A DNA stretch of 64,000 nt from an uncultured Bacteroidota bacterium (GCA_903824665.1 CAIJXT010000025.1:186001-250000), one strand, 5' to 3'. Positions 36,029 through 45,731 are shown, counted from the stretch's first letter. Numbers and translations: made by a program. The notes: generated by a model from the sequence alone, not told the origin.

Positions 36029-36201
36029 CTTTGAGGTAGGTACAAAAATAACTTTTATGGCGGTCGCTAAGAAAAAGGCAGGGTTAAAGCTACGTTAAAA
36101 AGAAAGATTATAAGGTACCCTTAACACCTCTGAAAACCATTCAGATAGGACACATACCCGTGTAAAAATCATGGTGAATTGGTACTGGAAAAATGTACCG
36201 G

Positions 36202-37578
36202 CTATTTGTACATTCGCACACTCGCACCACCATAGAAGTTGAGGCCATACTGACTGCGGGATACGATAGCCAACAGATCGTCACTACCTACAAAAATGCT
36301 TTTGTACATGGCCCCAATACCGGTCTTGAACCGGTTCGATAAGGTACTGTAGGATATTGGCAGCCCAAGGCTCAGCTTCAGCTTTTTATATTCGTACCTT
36401 GGGGTAATTGAAAACTGGCTGTAATAAGAGTTGCCATATTTTTCCCGGTTTGCCAGATTGATCAGGAACGTGACATTGATAAAATACTCCTTTTGCAAAT
36501 GATAATCGCCGGCCAGCATCAGGCGTGTAGGCATGTGTACTTTTTTCGCCTCCTTCGTGATTTCTGCTTTGAACCCACTTTTTACCGCATAGGTCTTCAT
36601 GTTTTCAAAGTTCTTCACATTTGCCAGTATTTTCGAACCAGTCAATTCACCAGTCCCTGTAAACTTTTCAGTGGTATTGATATCGTCATTATAAGTCACG
36701 GCACCTATGTCGCAAACGGCAACAGAGAATTTGGTTTTATATCCATCTGTTGGTTTGGCGTCCATAGGCTTGTGTTCGTATACAACACCGAGATCCCCGC
36801 CAAAGCCAGTGCCAAATTTCCGCTTTCCCAGCAGGCTTACAAACCCTTTTGAAATATCATTACCCTGCGATGCACGGGTATTTAACGCATTGCTTGAGTA
36901 CTCGAGCTCCGCATTGCCTGCCGAAAACGAATTAGTACCCTGCGTGAATTTAGCATCCATAGTACTGCCGGTCACCCCCACATACGCGATACCGGAAAGG
37001 TAACGTAATGTGCCACCGGCTTTAATTTTATTGTGCCCGTCATTGTAAAAAACACCGGCATAAGATGCACCTATTTCTGTCCAGAGATGCACAGTATAGC
37101 TGAAATCCCTCAGTGTCGCCAGCACATTCTTTTCAGCTATATACCCTGGTTCGTTGAAAGTATGAAACAGCGTCTGATCAAAGTTATTGAACTGATTCAT
37201 CCCTCTGAGACCCGTAGTAATGGCTATCGTGTTTGTTTTGTCAAGCCTGAACATGACGGCTGGGCCAGCAATATTGATGTAGGGCGCCAGCATACTTATA
37301 CGGCTGTTGTTGGTGTACTGAAACATGTTATTGGTCTTACCGCCATCCAGTGCTACCACAAATCCCTCTTTGGCATTAAACGGACCTACATTGTTATCTA
37401 CTCCGTAAGACAATGAGAGAATATTTACCGATTTCAATTCACGGCATTCAGAAATGTTTGCAGGATTCAATGCCAGACTGTTTATCCCTGCGAAATTGCT
37501 GGTTGCGACTCCCAGATTATGCTGGGCAAAACCAGAAAAAGAAGCTGCGACTGCTATTGTAGAAAAAAGTATTCTCAT
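36202..37578 (-). CDS. DUF5723-type outer-membrane barrel protein
   Basis: 458 residues with a signal peptide (cut after SGFAQ). The first mature residues, NLGVATSNFAGINSLALNPANI, resemble the start of PorV/FadL-like and DUF5723 barrels, in which an N-terminal plug segment with NPA motif enters the barrel. The remainder is alternating strands, ending in GASVRMYK. Such proteins are abundant in Bacteroidota outer membranes; a transport or T9SS-attachment role can be imagined but is not shown. A separate gene with ~170 bases on either side. Confidence 0.72.
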   Translation of the reverse strand: MRILFSTIAVAASFSGFAQHNLGVATSNFAGINSLALNPANISECRELKSVNILSLSYGVDNNVGPFNAKEGFVVALDGGKTNNMFQYTNNSRISMLAPYINIAGPAVMFRLDKTNTIAITTGLRGMNQFNNFDQTLFHTFNEPGYIAEKNVLATLRDFSYTVHLWTEIGASYAGVFYNDGHNKIKAGGTLRYLSGIAYVGVTGSTMDAKFTQGTNSFSAGNAELEYSSNALNTRASQGNDISKGFVSLLGKRKFGTGFGGDLGVVYEHKPMDAKPTDGYKTKFSVAVCDIGAVTYNDDINTTEKFTGTGELTGSKILANVKNFENMKTYAVKSGFKAEITKEAKKVHMPTRLMLAGDYHLQKEYFINVTFLINLANREKYGNSYYSQFSITPRYEYKKLKLSLGLPISYSTLSNRFKTGIGAMYKSIFVGSDDLLAIVSRSQYGLNFYGGASVRMYK

Positions 37579-37751
37579 GTGCCTTCTGTTTTTTTAATGC
37601 CCTTGTACCAAATCCGCCTCAAAAATAAACAATATATCGCTACAATGACCGTACGTAAAGTAACACTACTCTGAATTGTTCATTCCTCGGTGGTATTCGG
37701 CAATTACATTACTTTTGAGCTCAGCAACGCCACAAGCACTACAGAGCAGAT

Positions 37752-38171
37752 ATGTACACCTCAGAAACGCATATAAGGGTAAGATATGGCGAGACCGACC
37801 AGATGGGCTATTTGTATTACGGCAATTACGCATTGTATTACGAAGTAGGAAGGGCCGAAGCTATACGGACATTAGGTTTCACTTATCGCAGATTGGAGGA
37901 GATGGGCGTCATGATGCCTGTTGCCGAACTGCACTCCAGATACTTCAGACCGGCACTCTACGACGACCTGATAACAGTAAAAACAGTACTCAAAGAACTC
38001 AGTGAAGGCACCAAGATTCAGTTTCATTCGGAGTTGTACAACGAAGCCGGCGAATTGCTGAATAAGGGCGTAACTACGCTCGTGTTCTATGACCCCAAAC
38101 AAAAGAAGACGATCAACATGCCACCGGAGCTCTACACCAGACTGGCACCATTCTTCAGCAAAGACATATGA
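37752..38171 (+). CDS. Acyl-CoA thioesterase, YbgC/FadM type (hotdog fold)
   Basis: 139 residues. The hotdog-fold thioesterase signature RYGETDQMGYLYYGNYALYY includes the catalytic Asp (D in ETDQMG) of the 4-hydroxybenzoyl-CoA thioesterase-like family. It hydrolyses acyl-CoA thioesters in the cytoplasm; YbgC members are often membrane-associated through the Tol-Pal system, which is not encoded here. Its stop overlaps the start of cinA by 4 bases (ATGA), so both are translated from one message. A TACTTTTG -7 box lies at 37710-37717. Confidence 0.9.
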   Translation: MYTSETHIRVRYGETDQMGYLYYGNYALYYEVGRAEAIRTLGFTYRRLEEMGVMMPVAELHSRYFRPALYDDLITVKTVLKELSEGTKIQFHSELYNEAGELLNKGVTTLVFYDPKQKKTINMPPELYTRLAPFFSKDI

Positions 38172-39418
38172 GCAATATAGCTGCATCCATCATTACTATA
38201 GGTGACGAACTCCTCATAGGGCAAACCATTGACACGAACTCAGCATGGATCGCCAAACAACTCAATGCGCAGGGCATAGATTTGCTGCGAAGGGTTGCTG
38301 TTGGCGACGAAAAAGCCGCCATCGTGAATGCACTCGATCAGGAGATCAGTCGTGCGTCACTTGTGATCATCACCGGCGGACTGGGCCCAACAGCCGACGA
38401 TATTACCAAGCCGCTGCTGCTCGAATATTTTGGCGGAAAAATGCGTACAGACCCGAGAGTACTGGAACATGTGATGGGGATTTTTGCCAAACGCAACCGT
38501 CCGGTGCTGGAGCGAAATGTGAAACAGGCCGATGTACCCGACTCTTGTACGGTCCTGTTCAACCGTATGGGCACTGCCCCCGGTATGTGGTTCGAAAAAG
38601 ATGGCAAAGTGATCATAGCCTTGCCTGGTGTGCCTTTTGAGATGGTGTGCATCATGGAAGATGAGGTGCTACCCAGATTGCTGCAACGATTCAGCAGCGA
38701 TGCAATTGTTCACCAATCCATTATTACTGCCGGCGAGGGCGAAAGCTTCATTGCAGAAAAGATTCAAGATCTGGAGGAGGCCCTCCCTACTCATATAAAA
38801 CTTGCTTACCTGCCCGGACCGGGCATGGTAAAACTGCGCCTGACAGGTAAGGGGGCAGATGCAGGAGTGCTGTCTGCCGAAATCAGCATTCACCAGGCTG
38901 CAATCGCTGCCCGCCTGCAGGATATTGTTATTGCACTGGAAGACATTCCCATGGAGCAGATTCTGCATAGATGGTTCACCAGCCACGATATGCGCCTCGG
39001 ATTGGCAGAAAGCTGCACCGGTGGGTGTATCGCCCACCACATTACGCAAGTACCCGGGTCGTCAGCTTACTTTATGGGTGGCATAGTATGTTACAATAAT
39101 GCAGTAAAACAACAGATACTAGGCGTAAAACAACAGACACTGGAACAAGAGGGTGTGATCAGTGAGGCTGCTGTAACAGAGATGGCTCAGGGAGCAATAA
39201 AGGCGCTGGGTGTAGATTACTCCCTTGCCGTAACCGGACTGCTGGGCCCTGCTGATGATTCTGAAAAAGTGCCTAACGGTACTGTTTGGATGGCTGTGGC
39301 ATCGGCAAACGAGGTTCAGACAAAAAAATTCACGTTCCATTACGACCGTATCCGCAACAAAGAGATTGCCGTTTCTATGGGCATGCTAATGATACTCAAA
39401 TTTATTCGCGGGAAATAA
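38168..39418 (+). CDS. cinA: CinA-like protein: molybdopterin-fold plus nicotinamide-nucleotide amidase
   Basis: 416 residues. The N-terminal COG1058 domain (about 5-170) holds the MoCF-type motifs IITIGDELLIGQTIDTNS and ITGGLGPTADD, linked to ADP-ribose pyrophosphatase activity; the C-terminal domain (about 255-416) carries LAESCTGGCIAHHIT and the AVTGLLGPADD strand of PncC amidase, which deamidates NMN to nicotinate mononucleotide in pyridine-nucleotide recycling. The length is standard. It is translationally coupled to the thioesterase gene. Confidence 0.95.
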   Translation: MSNIAASIITIGDELLIGQTIDTNSAWIAKQLNAQGIDLLRRVAVGDEKAAIVNALDQEISRASLVIITGGLGPTADDITKPLLLEYFGGKMRTDPRVLEHVMGIFAKRNRPVLERNVKQADVPDSCTVLFNRMGTAPGMWFEKDGKVIIALPGVPFEMVCIMEDEVLPRLLQRFSSDAIVHQSIITAGEGESFIAEKIQDLEEALPTHIKLAYLPGPGMVKLRLTGKGADAGVLSAEISIHQAAIAARLQDIVIALEDIPMEQILHRWFTSHDMRLGLAESCTGGCIAHHITQVPGSSAYFMGGIVCYNNAVKQQILGVKQQTLEQEGVISEAAVTEMAQGAIKALGVDYSLAVTGLLGPADDSEKVPNGTVWMAVASANEVQTKKFTFHYDRIRNKEIAVSMGMLMILKFIRGK

Positions 39419-39431
39419 ATCGGATCAGGCA

Positions 39432-41225
39432 CTACAAACGAAATTGTATTCCGGCAAGCGCTGCCACCCTGATTGTGGCCTGGTCGCCGCCACGCATCTG
39501 GTCTTCCCACAACCGGGTATTCAGTGTGCTGGAGAGTGGTTTATTTACAGCAGCGAAACTGATATTGATACCACCACCGGCAAATACCTCAAAACGCCCT
39601 AACCTCATTGCGGGCAGCACCCTGAAGCCATTGTCGATTACGGATTGTGCTCCAAAATCAAAAAGCGACATGGACGAAAATTCAGTATTGATCCTGAAAC
39701 GACGTGAAATCGGTATATGGGCACCCAATCCTGCCTCTACACCAACCAAACCTGCAGACTGATAGGCATTGACACCTATACCCACTATTCCATACAGAAT
39801 GCGGCCACCAGACCGCAAAGAAAGTGTTGTAGTGCCCAGATCATCAACCGTTACACCCAGAGAGGCGTCGCCATTCCCTACTATGTTTACCAGGCCTATG
39901 GGATAGTCACAACTGTCGGCTATGTTAATAAAACCAGCCATTTGCACGCCTTTCACTGTGCCTGCTATGTTTACAAACCCGGCAAGCTGCATACCATCAA
40001 CCTGATCTGCAAGATTGATGAAACCTGCTAGTTGCATCCCGTTTATCCGTTCCGCCAGATTGATAAATCCGGCAATCTGTATACCGTCAATGTGTTCAGC
40101 AATGTTTACAAATCCTGCTATTTGTGTATTTGCTACCGTAGCAGCATTCACAAATCCACTGGCCTGTGCGCCATTTACAGTATCAAAGGCAATATTGACT
40201 ACTCCACCTACCTGTGCTCCATCTACCTTGCCTGCTTTATTGATAACACCCGCACATTGCGCACCGGTAGCCTTCCCCTCTATAAAATTGCTTACGCCCG
40301 CTACCTGCGCACCTTTTGTGTTGCCCAGCACTATATTGAATATGCCTGCTGTTTGAACATACTGCACATCCTTCTTATCGATGTTAAACAGGCCCGCCAC
40401 TTCAAACCCCTCCACCCCTGCCGAATATCCGCCCAGTACATTCAGCGAAAATTTGTTGGCAACCTGCCCACTCATTTTGCCATGTGTGCCTAGCCCGGGC
40501 ACAAGAGAGAACTGATAAGGCTTGTCTACAAAAAACTTGCCGAGGTTAAGATTTTGGGTTTTCAACTTTGAAGAAACGAGCAGCTTTCCAAGCCAAGACC
40601 TTTCCATACCTGAATGCTGGGTTACAACTATACCGGGTAGCGAATACACCTCTGGTACTATGGTAAGTGCAACCTCCTGATCGTACCCTTTGATCAGAGA
40701 AATACTGGTATCAATATAGAATCCTTTGCTTACTGTAATCTCTGCAGATCGGTACTTTTCCCTGTCTTTCAGTTGCAGCTTGAAGAAGCCATCCTTCCCG
40801 GTTATGGCAGCTACCAGCTGCTGTCGCTCAAACACGGTCACATCAGGCAGTGCGTCTCCCGTTTGCCCGTCAGTTATAAATCCAGATATAGTATACCATT
40901 TCTCCCGCTCAGTTGGCTGCAGTATTACATACTTGTCCGTTTCTACATACTGGCAGTGCTCTCCCAGCAGCATATCCAGTACTTCCTTCACTGTTTTGCC
41001 CCTCGCAGTAAGCGATACTATGCTGTCCTTGCGGATGATGTTGCTATTGTACGAAAAGTAAAAGTTCCCTTGGCGGCCAATTGCCGCCAGCACCTCGCTC
41101 AACCGCTTATTCTTTGCATCTACCGATACCTGTTTCTGGAGCAGACTTTGGCCTATGGCGCTACCGCCCAGCAGACAAAACACACCCAGAAAACATACAA
41201 AAACATGCGATTTGCTAAAAAACAT
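39432..41225 (-). CDS. STN-domain surface protein with ~11 tandem 15-residue repeats, third gene of a sigma/FecR operon
   Basis: 597 residues. After a signal peptide (cut near residue 25) comes an STN domain (about 30-103, LSEVLAAIGRQGNFYFSYNS), as in signalling TonB receptors, and a CarboxypepD_reg-like beta domain (~112-190). Instead of the TonB plug and barrel, residues ~272-447 carry about eleven repeats with consensus G-x-Q-[IVLM]-A-G-F-[IV]-N-[IL]-A-x5, strictly 15 residues long in the best copies. The last ~150 residues look like barrel strands (VFAGGGINISF ... AGIQFRL). The protein should sit in the outer membrane. It follows FecR with an 18-base gap. The repeats recall LA_2272-type surface repeats of Leptospira, a tentative comparison. 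Confidence 0.82.
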   Translation of the reverse strand: MFFSKSHVFVCFLGVFCLLGGSAIGQSLLQKQVSVDAKNKRLSEVLAAIGRQGNFYFSYNSNIIRKDSIVSLTARGKTVKEVLDMLLGEHCQYVETDKYVILQPTEREKWYTISGFITDGQTGDALPDVTVFERQQLVAAITGKDGFFKLQLKDREKYRSAEITVSKGFYIDTSISLIKGYDQEVALTIVPEVYSLPGIVVTQHSGMERSWLGKLLVSSKLKTQNLNLGKFFVDKPYQFSLVPGLGTHGKMSGQVANKFSLNVLGGYSAGVEGFEVAGLFNIDKKDVQYVQTAGIFNIVLGNTKGAQVAGVSNFIEGKATGAQCAGVINKAGKVDGAQVGGVVNIAFDTVNGAQASGFVNAATVANTQIAGFVNIAEHIDGIQIAGFINLAERINGMQLAGFINLADQVDGMQLAGFVNIAGTVKGVQMAGFINIADSCDYPIGLVNIVGNGDASLGVTVDDLGTTTLSLRSGGRILYGIVGIGVNAYQSAGLVGVEAGLGAHIPISRRFRINTEFSSMSLFDFGAQSVIDNGFRVLPAMRLGRFEVFAGGGINISFAAVNKPLSSTLNTRLWEDQMRGGDQATIRVAALAGIQFRL

Positions 41226-41243
41226 CAGGCAAAAATATTATCT

Positions 41244-42242
41244 CTATTTCAGAATTATTCGATTCCCTTCCTTTTCTATCGTGAAATTGAATGTTTTAGC
41301 AATTACCTGCAGTATGTTATCCAGCGTATCATTCTTAAATGTAGTGGTAAGCAAAAGTGAATTCAATTTTGGATCAGCTATTACAACATCAGCATTGTAG
41401 GCTTCATTGAGTGCTGCCACCACTTTATGCAGCGGTATTGCATTGCATACAAATTCATTGGTCCGGTAGTAATTATACAGCTCGTCGCTTATCTGCTCCT
41501 GCTGCAGTGCATCATTCGGGCCTGCCACAGTTACCTTTTGCCCTGGTTTCAGTTCCACTGCCTTTGTCTTTCCGGCCACCTTTACTATTCCGGTTTCAAC
41601 GATCACTTCGGTCATATCTTTCCTGTTCTTTACATTAAAGCTGGTACCCACCACGGTTACCGACGAATTGTCTGTTTCAATAATAAAGGGCTTGGTCTTA
41701 TCTGGTTTTACATCAAAAAACGCTTCTCCTTTCAACGACACACTCCGGGTCTTACCGTCAAAGTGGGCCGGGTAAGATAGTTCTGAGTGCTTGTTGAGTG
41801 TTACTACCGATCCGTCAGGCAGCGTATGCATCAATACTTTGTCAAAAGATTGCGCCAGCATCTGGCCATCGCCGCTACCGCTCATTGTGTATATGAGCCA
41901 CCCTCCACCCACCAGCAACACCAGCACAGCCGCCGCTCTCATCCACGCCATGCTACCCAGCGCAATGGTACGGGAGCCCTGTGTTCCAGAGCCAACACCA
42001 CTCACTTCCTCCTGACTGATTCGGCTTTTAAACCTGCTCCAGGCATCTTCTGTACTTATTGTAGTCTGTCCCTCCAGCTTCTTGCTTTCGTCCCATATCA
42101 GCTTGAAATCGTCAAAATATTTCCGGTTGGCCGCACTGTCAGCGATCCAAAGCTGAACTGCACGCACCTCATCGGCATCTGCTTCACCAAGCAGGTACTT
42201 CACCAGCACATCATCGCCAATATTTTCTCTGTTGTTTTTCAC
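41244..42242 (-). CDS. FecR-family anti-sigma factor
   Basis: 332 residues. The N-terminal cytoplasmic part (about 1-95; KYLLGEADADEVRAVQLWI) binds the ECF sigma factor; one membrane helix follows (about 98-119, AAAVLVLLVGGGWLIYT). The periplasmic FecR domain contains LPDGSVVTLNKHSELSYPAH and the GEAFFDV strand, and a DUF4974-like C-terminal domain ends the protein (about 260-332). FecR holds its sigma factor until an outer-membrane STN protein signals. The gene lies 130 bases after the sigma gene and 18 bases before the STN-repeat gene, in the standard order. Confidence 0.93.
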   Translation of the reverse strand: MKNNRENIGDDVLVKYLLGEADADEVRAVQLWIADSAANRKYFDDFKLIWDESKKLEGQTTISTEDAWSRFKSRISQEEVSGVGSGTQGSRTIALGSMAWMRAAAVLVLLVGGGWLIYTMSGSGDGQMLAQSFDKVLMHTLPDGSVVTLNKHSELSYPAHFDGKTRSVSLKGEAFFDVKPDKTKPFIIETDNSSVTVVGTSFNVKNRKDMTEVIVETGIVKVAGKTKAVELKPGQKVTVAGPNDALQQEQISDELYNYYRTNEFVCNAIPLHKVVAALNEAYNADVVIADPKLNSLLLTTTFKNDTLDNILQVIAKTFNFTIEKEGNRIILK

Positions 42243-42371
42243 GTGTTTCTCTTTTAATGTTGCTTTATGAATTGTTTTTTTGCAGATCCTATCCCCTTGC
42301 TTTTTTGTTCTTTTCCTATCAGTGCTAATCTATCCTTGTCAGCCAATTTTCGCTCCCTGCAGTGTTGCTTG

Positions 42372-42932
42372 CTACAACCCTGCAAACAGCAGCAGCAGCA
42401 CTGGTAGGAAATCGACCAACTTATGCCGCAGTATTTTCAGCGCCTTACCCATTTGGTTTTCCACCGTCTTTACAGATATACCCAGCTTACCGGCTATCTC
42501 CATATATTTCAGTTCCTGAAACCTGCTCATCTGAAAAATGGTTCGGCATTGTTCCGGCAGTTCCCTGAGCGCTTCCTCAAGCTTTGTTTCCAGTTCCTTT
42601 AGTTTCAGCTTGTCTGCCGCATTGTTGATGTCTTCCATAGTCCGCGCCGCATGGGCCTGGTAGGCCATTTTTACTTTTAAATGTTTCAGATAATTGAGAC
42701 TTTCATTATACACACTACGATACAGGTACGCTGCCATCGATTCGTTGACCTTAATCGTATCTCTGTTTTTCCACAACTTGTAAAACACATTCTGCACCAT
42801 CTCCTCCGCCATAATTTCGTCTTTGATTATGGCATAGGCATACTGATGCAAGCCCTTGAAATGGCTTTTGAATGCATCTTCGATCATTTGCGTATCCCGT
42901 GCGTGATTGGTAAATATGGTATCAGTCGCCAT
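42372..42932 (-). CDS. ECF RNA polymerase sigma factor (Bacteroidetes expansion family)
   Basis: 186 residues from MATDTIFTNHARD. Region 2 (about 15-85: EMVQNVFYKLWKNRD) and region 4 (about 120-175: RTIFQMSRFQELKYMEIAGK, a helix-turn-helix KLGISVKTVENQMGKALKIL) are both present. This is the ECF type that is paired with FecR in Bacteroidota. The longer frame from 43001 is disfavoured because a perfect TATATTTG box (42963 down to 42956) lies between. The C-terminus ends in a hydrophobic LPVLLLLFAGL, seen often in this group. First gene of the sigma-FecR-STN operon. Confidence 0.93.
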   Translation of the reverse strand: MATDTIFTNHARDTQMIEDAFKSHFKGLHQYAYAIIKDEIMAEEMVQNVFYKLWKNRDTIKVNESMAAYLYRSVYNESLNYLKHLKVKMAYQAHAARTMEDINNAADKLKLKELETKLEEALRELPEQCRTIFQMSRFQELKYMEIAGKLGISVKTVENQMGKALKILRHKLVDFLPVLLLLFAGL

Positions 42933-42955
42933 TCTGTTTTTTTGGTATCCTGTAT

Positions 42956-42963
42956 CAAATATA
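42956..42963 (-). promoter_or_regulatory. -7 box of the sigma/FecR operon
   Basis: TATATTTG on the minus strand (42963 down to 42956), 23 bases before the ATG at 42932. A perfect housekeeping-type -7 box; no -33 element is obvious at the normal distance, so activation may need another factor. Confidence 0.5.
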
Positions 42964-43150
42964 ATTGCTTCCTGCAAGTCCCCGTATTTAGGAGAAGACA
43001 ACTGATCTAAAAGATACCCCTATGCCGGTGAAAAATATATTTTATTGCAATTCAAAGTACACGACTCGAGTGGTACGCAGGAAGCTAAAATACAAGCCAA
43101 AGTAACCACTCAGGCTTTGCGAAAAGTCTGAAAACTACCTGAACACCCAT

Positions 43151-43183
43151 AAAAAAAATCACCCTAAATAAATTCAGGGTGAT
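43151..43183 (-). terminator. Terminator of the FrnE-like gene
   Basis: ATCACCCT (43158-43165) and AGGGTGAT (43176-43183) form a perfect 8-bp stem with a 10-base loop; on the minus strand it runs into eight Ts. Confidence 0.85.
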
Positions 43184-43209
43184 ACAAGACTCAAAAATGA
43201 AAACAAATG

Positions 43210-43938
43210 CTATTCACATACACCATCCGGGGTGCACACAGCGCCATCTGTCACTGCAATTGTACTGGCACTTTGCTGAGTCTTCCATTCGCCAACCGAT
43301 TGTGTCAACGTTTGGAGAAAGACGCTCGAATCCTGCGCACCGGACACAGCATATTTCCTGTCGAACACAAAAAACGGCACTCCCCGAATCCCCAGTTCAC
43401 CTGCTTCTATGATATCTGCCTCTACTGCTGCCTCATGCTTATCTGTCAGCAGTGTGTTGTTCAGGTCGGTAGCATCAAGCCCAATAGATACCCCAAGCGA
43501 CAACAGTACCGAATTGTCATCAATATTTTTGCCGTCTGTAAAGTAAGCCTTGAAAAGTGCCTCTTCAGCCGCATCCTGTTTGCCGTAGCTTTTTGCGTAG
43601 TGGGTAAACAGGTGTGCTTTGAATGAATTGGCAACCACAGCGTTATCAAAATTGTATACCAATCCTTCTCTCGCTGCCGATTGTGTCACCTGATCACTCA
43701 TGTGTTTGGCATCCGCCACCGGGATGCCTTTGTGGTCGGCCAGATACTGGTAGGTACTGATTGTAGTATCCGTAACCATATCGGGCGACAACTGAAAGCT
43801 CTTCCAGATCACTTCAATATTGCTGCTATCGGCAAACTGCGCCATAGCCTTTTCAAACTTTCGCTTACCAATATAGCAAAACGGGCACATCACATCGCTC
43901 CATATTTCTACCTTCATCTTATTTGTCACAGTATTCAT
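43210..43938 (-). CDS. FrnE-like DsbA-family oxidoreductase
   Basis: 242 residues, no signal peptide, so cytoplasmic. The active site is C18-P-F-C21 in VMCPFCYIGKRKFEKA, the FrnE/polyketide-type DsbA subgroup; the cis-proline lies in GIRGVPFFVFDRKY. The C-terminal CTPDGVCE gives a second Cys pair five residues apart, which in Deinococcus FrnE takes part in thiol exchange. It should isomerise or reduce protein or small-molecule disulfides under oxidative stress. A second Met at residue 8 is an alternative start. It ends before a good terminator and has no operon partner. Confidence 0.9.
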   Translation of the reverse strand: MNTVTNKMKVEIWSDVMCPFCYIGKRKFEKAMAQFADSSNIEVIWKSFQLSPDMVTDTTISTYQYLADHKGIPVADAKHMSDQVTQSAAREGLVYNFDNAVVANSFKAHLFTHYAKSYGKQDAAEEALFKAYFTDGKNIDDNSVLLSLGVSIGLDATDLNNTLLTDKHEAAVEADIIEAGELGIRGVPFFVFDRKYAVSGAQDSSVFLQTLTQSVGEWKTQQSASTIAVTDGAVCTPDGVCE

Positions 43939-44127
43939 TTTATTCGTTTTTTAGGGTTACAAAATGTTGTCTTCAAGCACGATCCGGGCCTTTTTCCCTC
44001 GCTACTACATCACAAATGTCCGAACAATGAACCAATAAAACACAACAGGTACCCTGCACGAAACCAGCATGTAAAATGCACACTCTTCAATAAACATATC
44101 CGTCTTTGGAATTCAAATAACCCCTGT

Positions 44128-45639
44128 CTATCTGATATCAAAAACATAGATATCCTTATATTGCCCAACTAGTTTTGATGTATATGCAACATAGGCAGAG
44201 TCGTAGATATAGCTTGCATCTGTAATAATCATGTAATGGGCGCCCCTTTGCCTGCAATACTCCACATTGAACAGTCCTTTTTCAAAAAGGTCAGACGCAA
44301 AACCCCGATTTCCGTAGGCTGCAAGCGTGATATTTGGCGTTCCGTCAGGGACTGAAAGCACAATATCATCTTCAGTAACACCAAATTTTCTTAGGTATGG
44401 CTCTACTTCATGAATATTTACGTTGCCGTAGTTCCTTATATTATCAGAGTATTTTCCTAGTTGAATAAACTGATTGTGGTATACACAAATAATCATGAGC
44501 GCAACAAGAACAATATTGATCGTATACCTTGTTTCCTTTGAAATACGATCAACAATACACCGCTCATAATATTCAATCATCGTTACACTCAAAAAGAAAG
44601 CTGGTATTACAAAAATCAATTGGTAGTAGTCGTGATCACTAAAGGCTTTGTACCATAATGGAATATAGACCAGCGTACCTACTAGCAAAAACAAAGTAAA
44701 AAGCCTTAAAAACCTGTCCAGCCTATTCCATTTTACACAAAATGATATCAGACAACCACCGGATATCAGGAGCAAAACAGGATGCTGAAAAGTATCACGC
44801 CAAATACCCATTATCCGCTCATTGTAAACGTAGAGAACATCTCCCCAAATCATATCCCAAATGGGATAAATACCCTGAAGATTTATAGTATTCCCGTACC
44901 TTAAATTATACTGTTTTACAAAATAATACCATCCTGCACTAACCAAAATCACAGACAGACAACTGATTAAAACCGGTTTTACTTTTACATCAATTCCGAC
45001 TTTAGTAAAAATCGAAAACGTCAATACCCCAGTCATTGCGGCCCAGATAAGCCCACCGTCCGTGGGCTTCAATAAAGCAGCCACGACGAAAAATAACGTA
45101 CCTAAAGAAAGATTGTATGTTCGGCTATTGTCTGTAAACCGCAGTAAAAAATACAACCCAATAAATGAAAAACTAATTGCCGGCACATTAGGCAAAAAAT
45201 TGACAGCATAGTAAAAATAAAACGGAGCCGTAGCAAGGATGATAACAGGAAAATAGGCCAATACAGGATTACGAATCCAACGTTTGGTGATCAGGAGCAG
45301 ACAAAAAGCTCCAAAAAAATAACATAAAAAAGTTACACCTCTTATTATCCAGTAATGAAAACCAAGCAATTTGCACAACTGTGCTGATAGATAATACAGC
45401 ACGGGAAATTCACTCACTACACGACCATCCTTCCCGATCAGATTGTAGGTTGCAGGAGCAAAAAAGACTGTTTTATGCTGGTAGTATGTTTTTGTATAAG
45501 CAAGGCAATCGCTTTGCCTGAACATATGGAAAGACCTCGGCGGATACTGTGCGATACGAATACCGTCTCCTGCCAGAAAGATAAATACCAGAATTATCGC
45601 GAAGAAAACAAAAGGAAAACGATCATTCCATTTCAACAT
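44128..45639 (-). CDS. Polytopic membrane glycosyltransferase (GT-C fold, ArnT/GT39-like)
   Basis: 503 residues with about eleven membrane helices and a soluble C-terminal domain of ~100 residues. The first periplasmic loop has RSFHMFRQSDCLAYTKTYY, with an acidic residue in the position used by GT-C enzymes for the polyprenyl-phosphate sugar donor. It should transfer a sugar from undecaprenyl-phosphate to a glycan, lipid or protein on the outer face of the inner membrane. The region appears somewhat more AT-rich than its neighbours, as is common for surface-glycan genes. It is isolated; acceptor unknown. Confidence 0.75.
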   Translation of the reverse strand: MLKWNDRFPFVFFAIILVFIFLAGDGIRIAQYPPRSFHMFRQSDCLAYTKTYYQHKTVFFAPATYNLIGKDGRVVSEFPVLYYLSAQLCKLLGFHYWIIRGVTFLCYFFGAFCLLLITKRWIRNPVLAYFPVIILATAPFYFYYAVNFLPNVPAISFSFIGLYFLLRFTDNSRTYNLSLGTLFFVVAALLKPTDGGLIWAAMTGVLTFSIFTKVGIDVKVKPVLISCLSVILVSAGWYYFVKQYNLRYGNTINLQGIYPIWDMIWGDVLYVYNERIMGIWRDTFQHPVLLLISGGCLISFCVKWNRLDRFLRLFTLFLLVGTLVYIPLWYKAFSDHDYYQLIFVIPAFFLSVTMIEYYERCIVDRISKETRYTINIVLVALMIICVYHNQFIQLGKYSDNIRNYGNVNIHEVEPYLRKFGVTEDDIVLSVPDGTPNITLAAYGNRGFASDLFEKGLFNVEYCRQRGAHYMIITDASYIYDSAYVAYTSKLVGQYKDIYVFDIR

Positions 45640-45731
45640 ATTAGACCAATACTAAAGTAATTCAAAGGTATCCAAAATCAATTTCGTTTTCGTAAAAAAT
45701 ATGTTTGCCAACAATGCAGCCATTGCATGAA

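Noticed and set aside
39894-40410. Regularly spaced 45-base DNA repeats, considered as a CRISPR array or minisatellite
   Set aside because: The repeats are in frame with the 15-residue protein repeats of the STN protein and vary at third positions, so they are coding repeats; there are no unique spacers.
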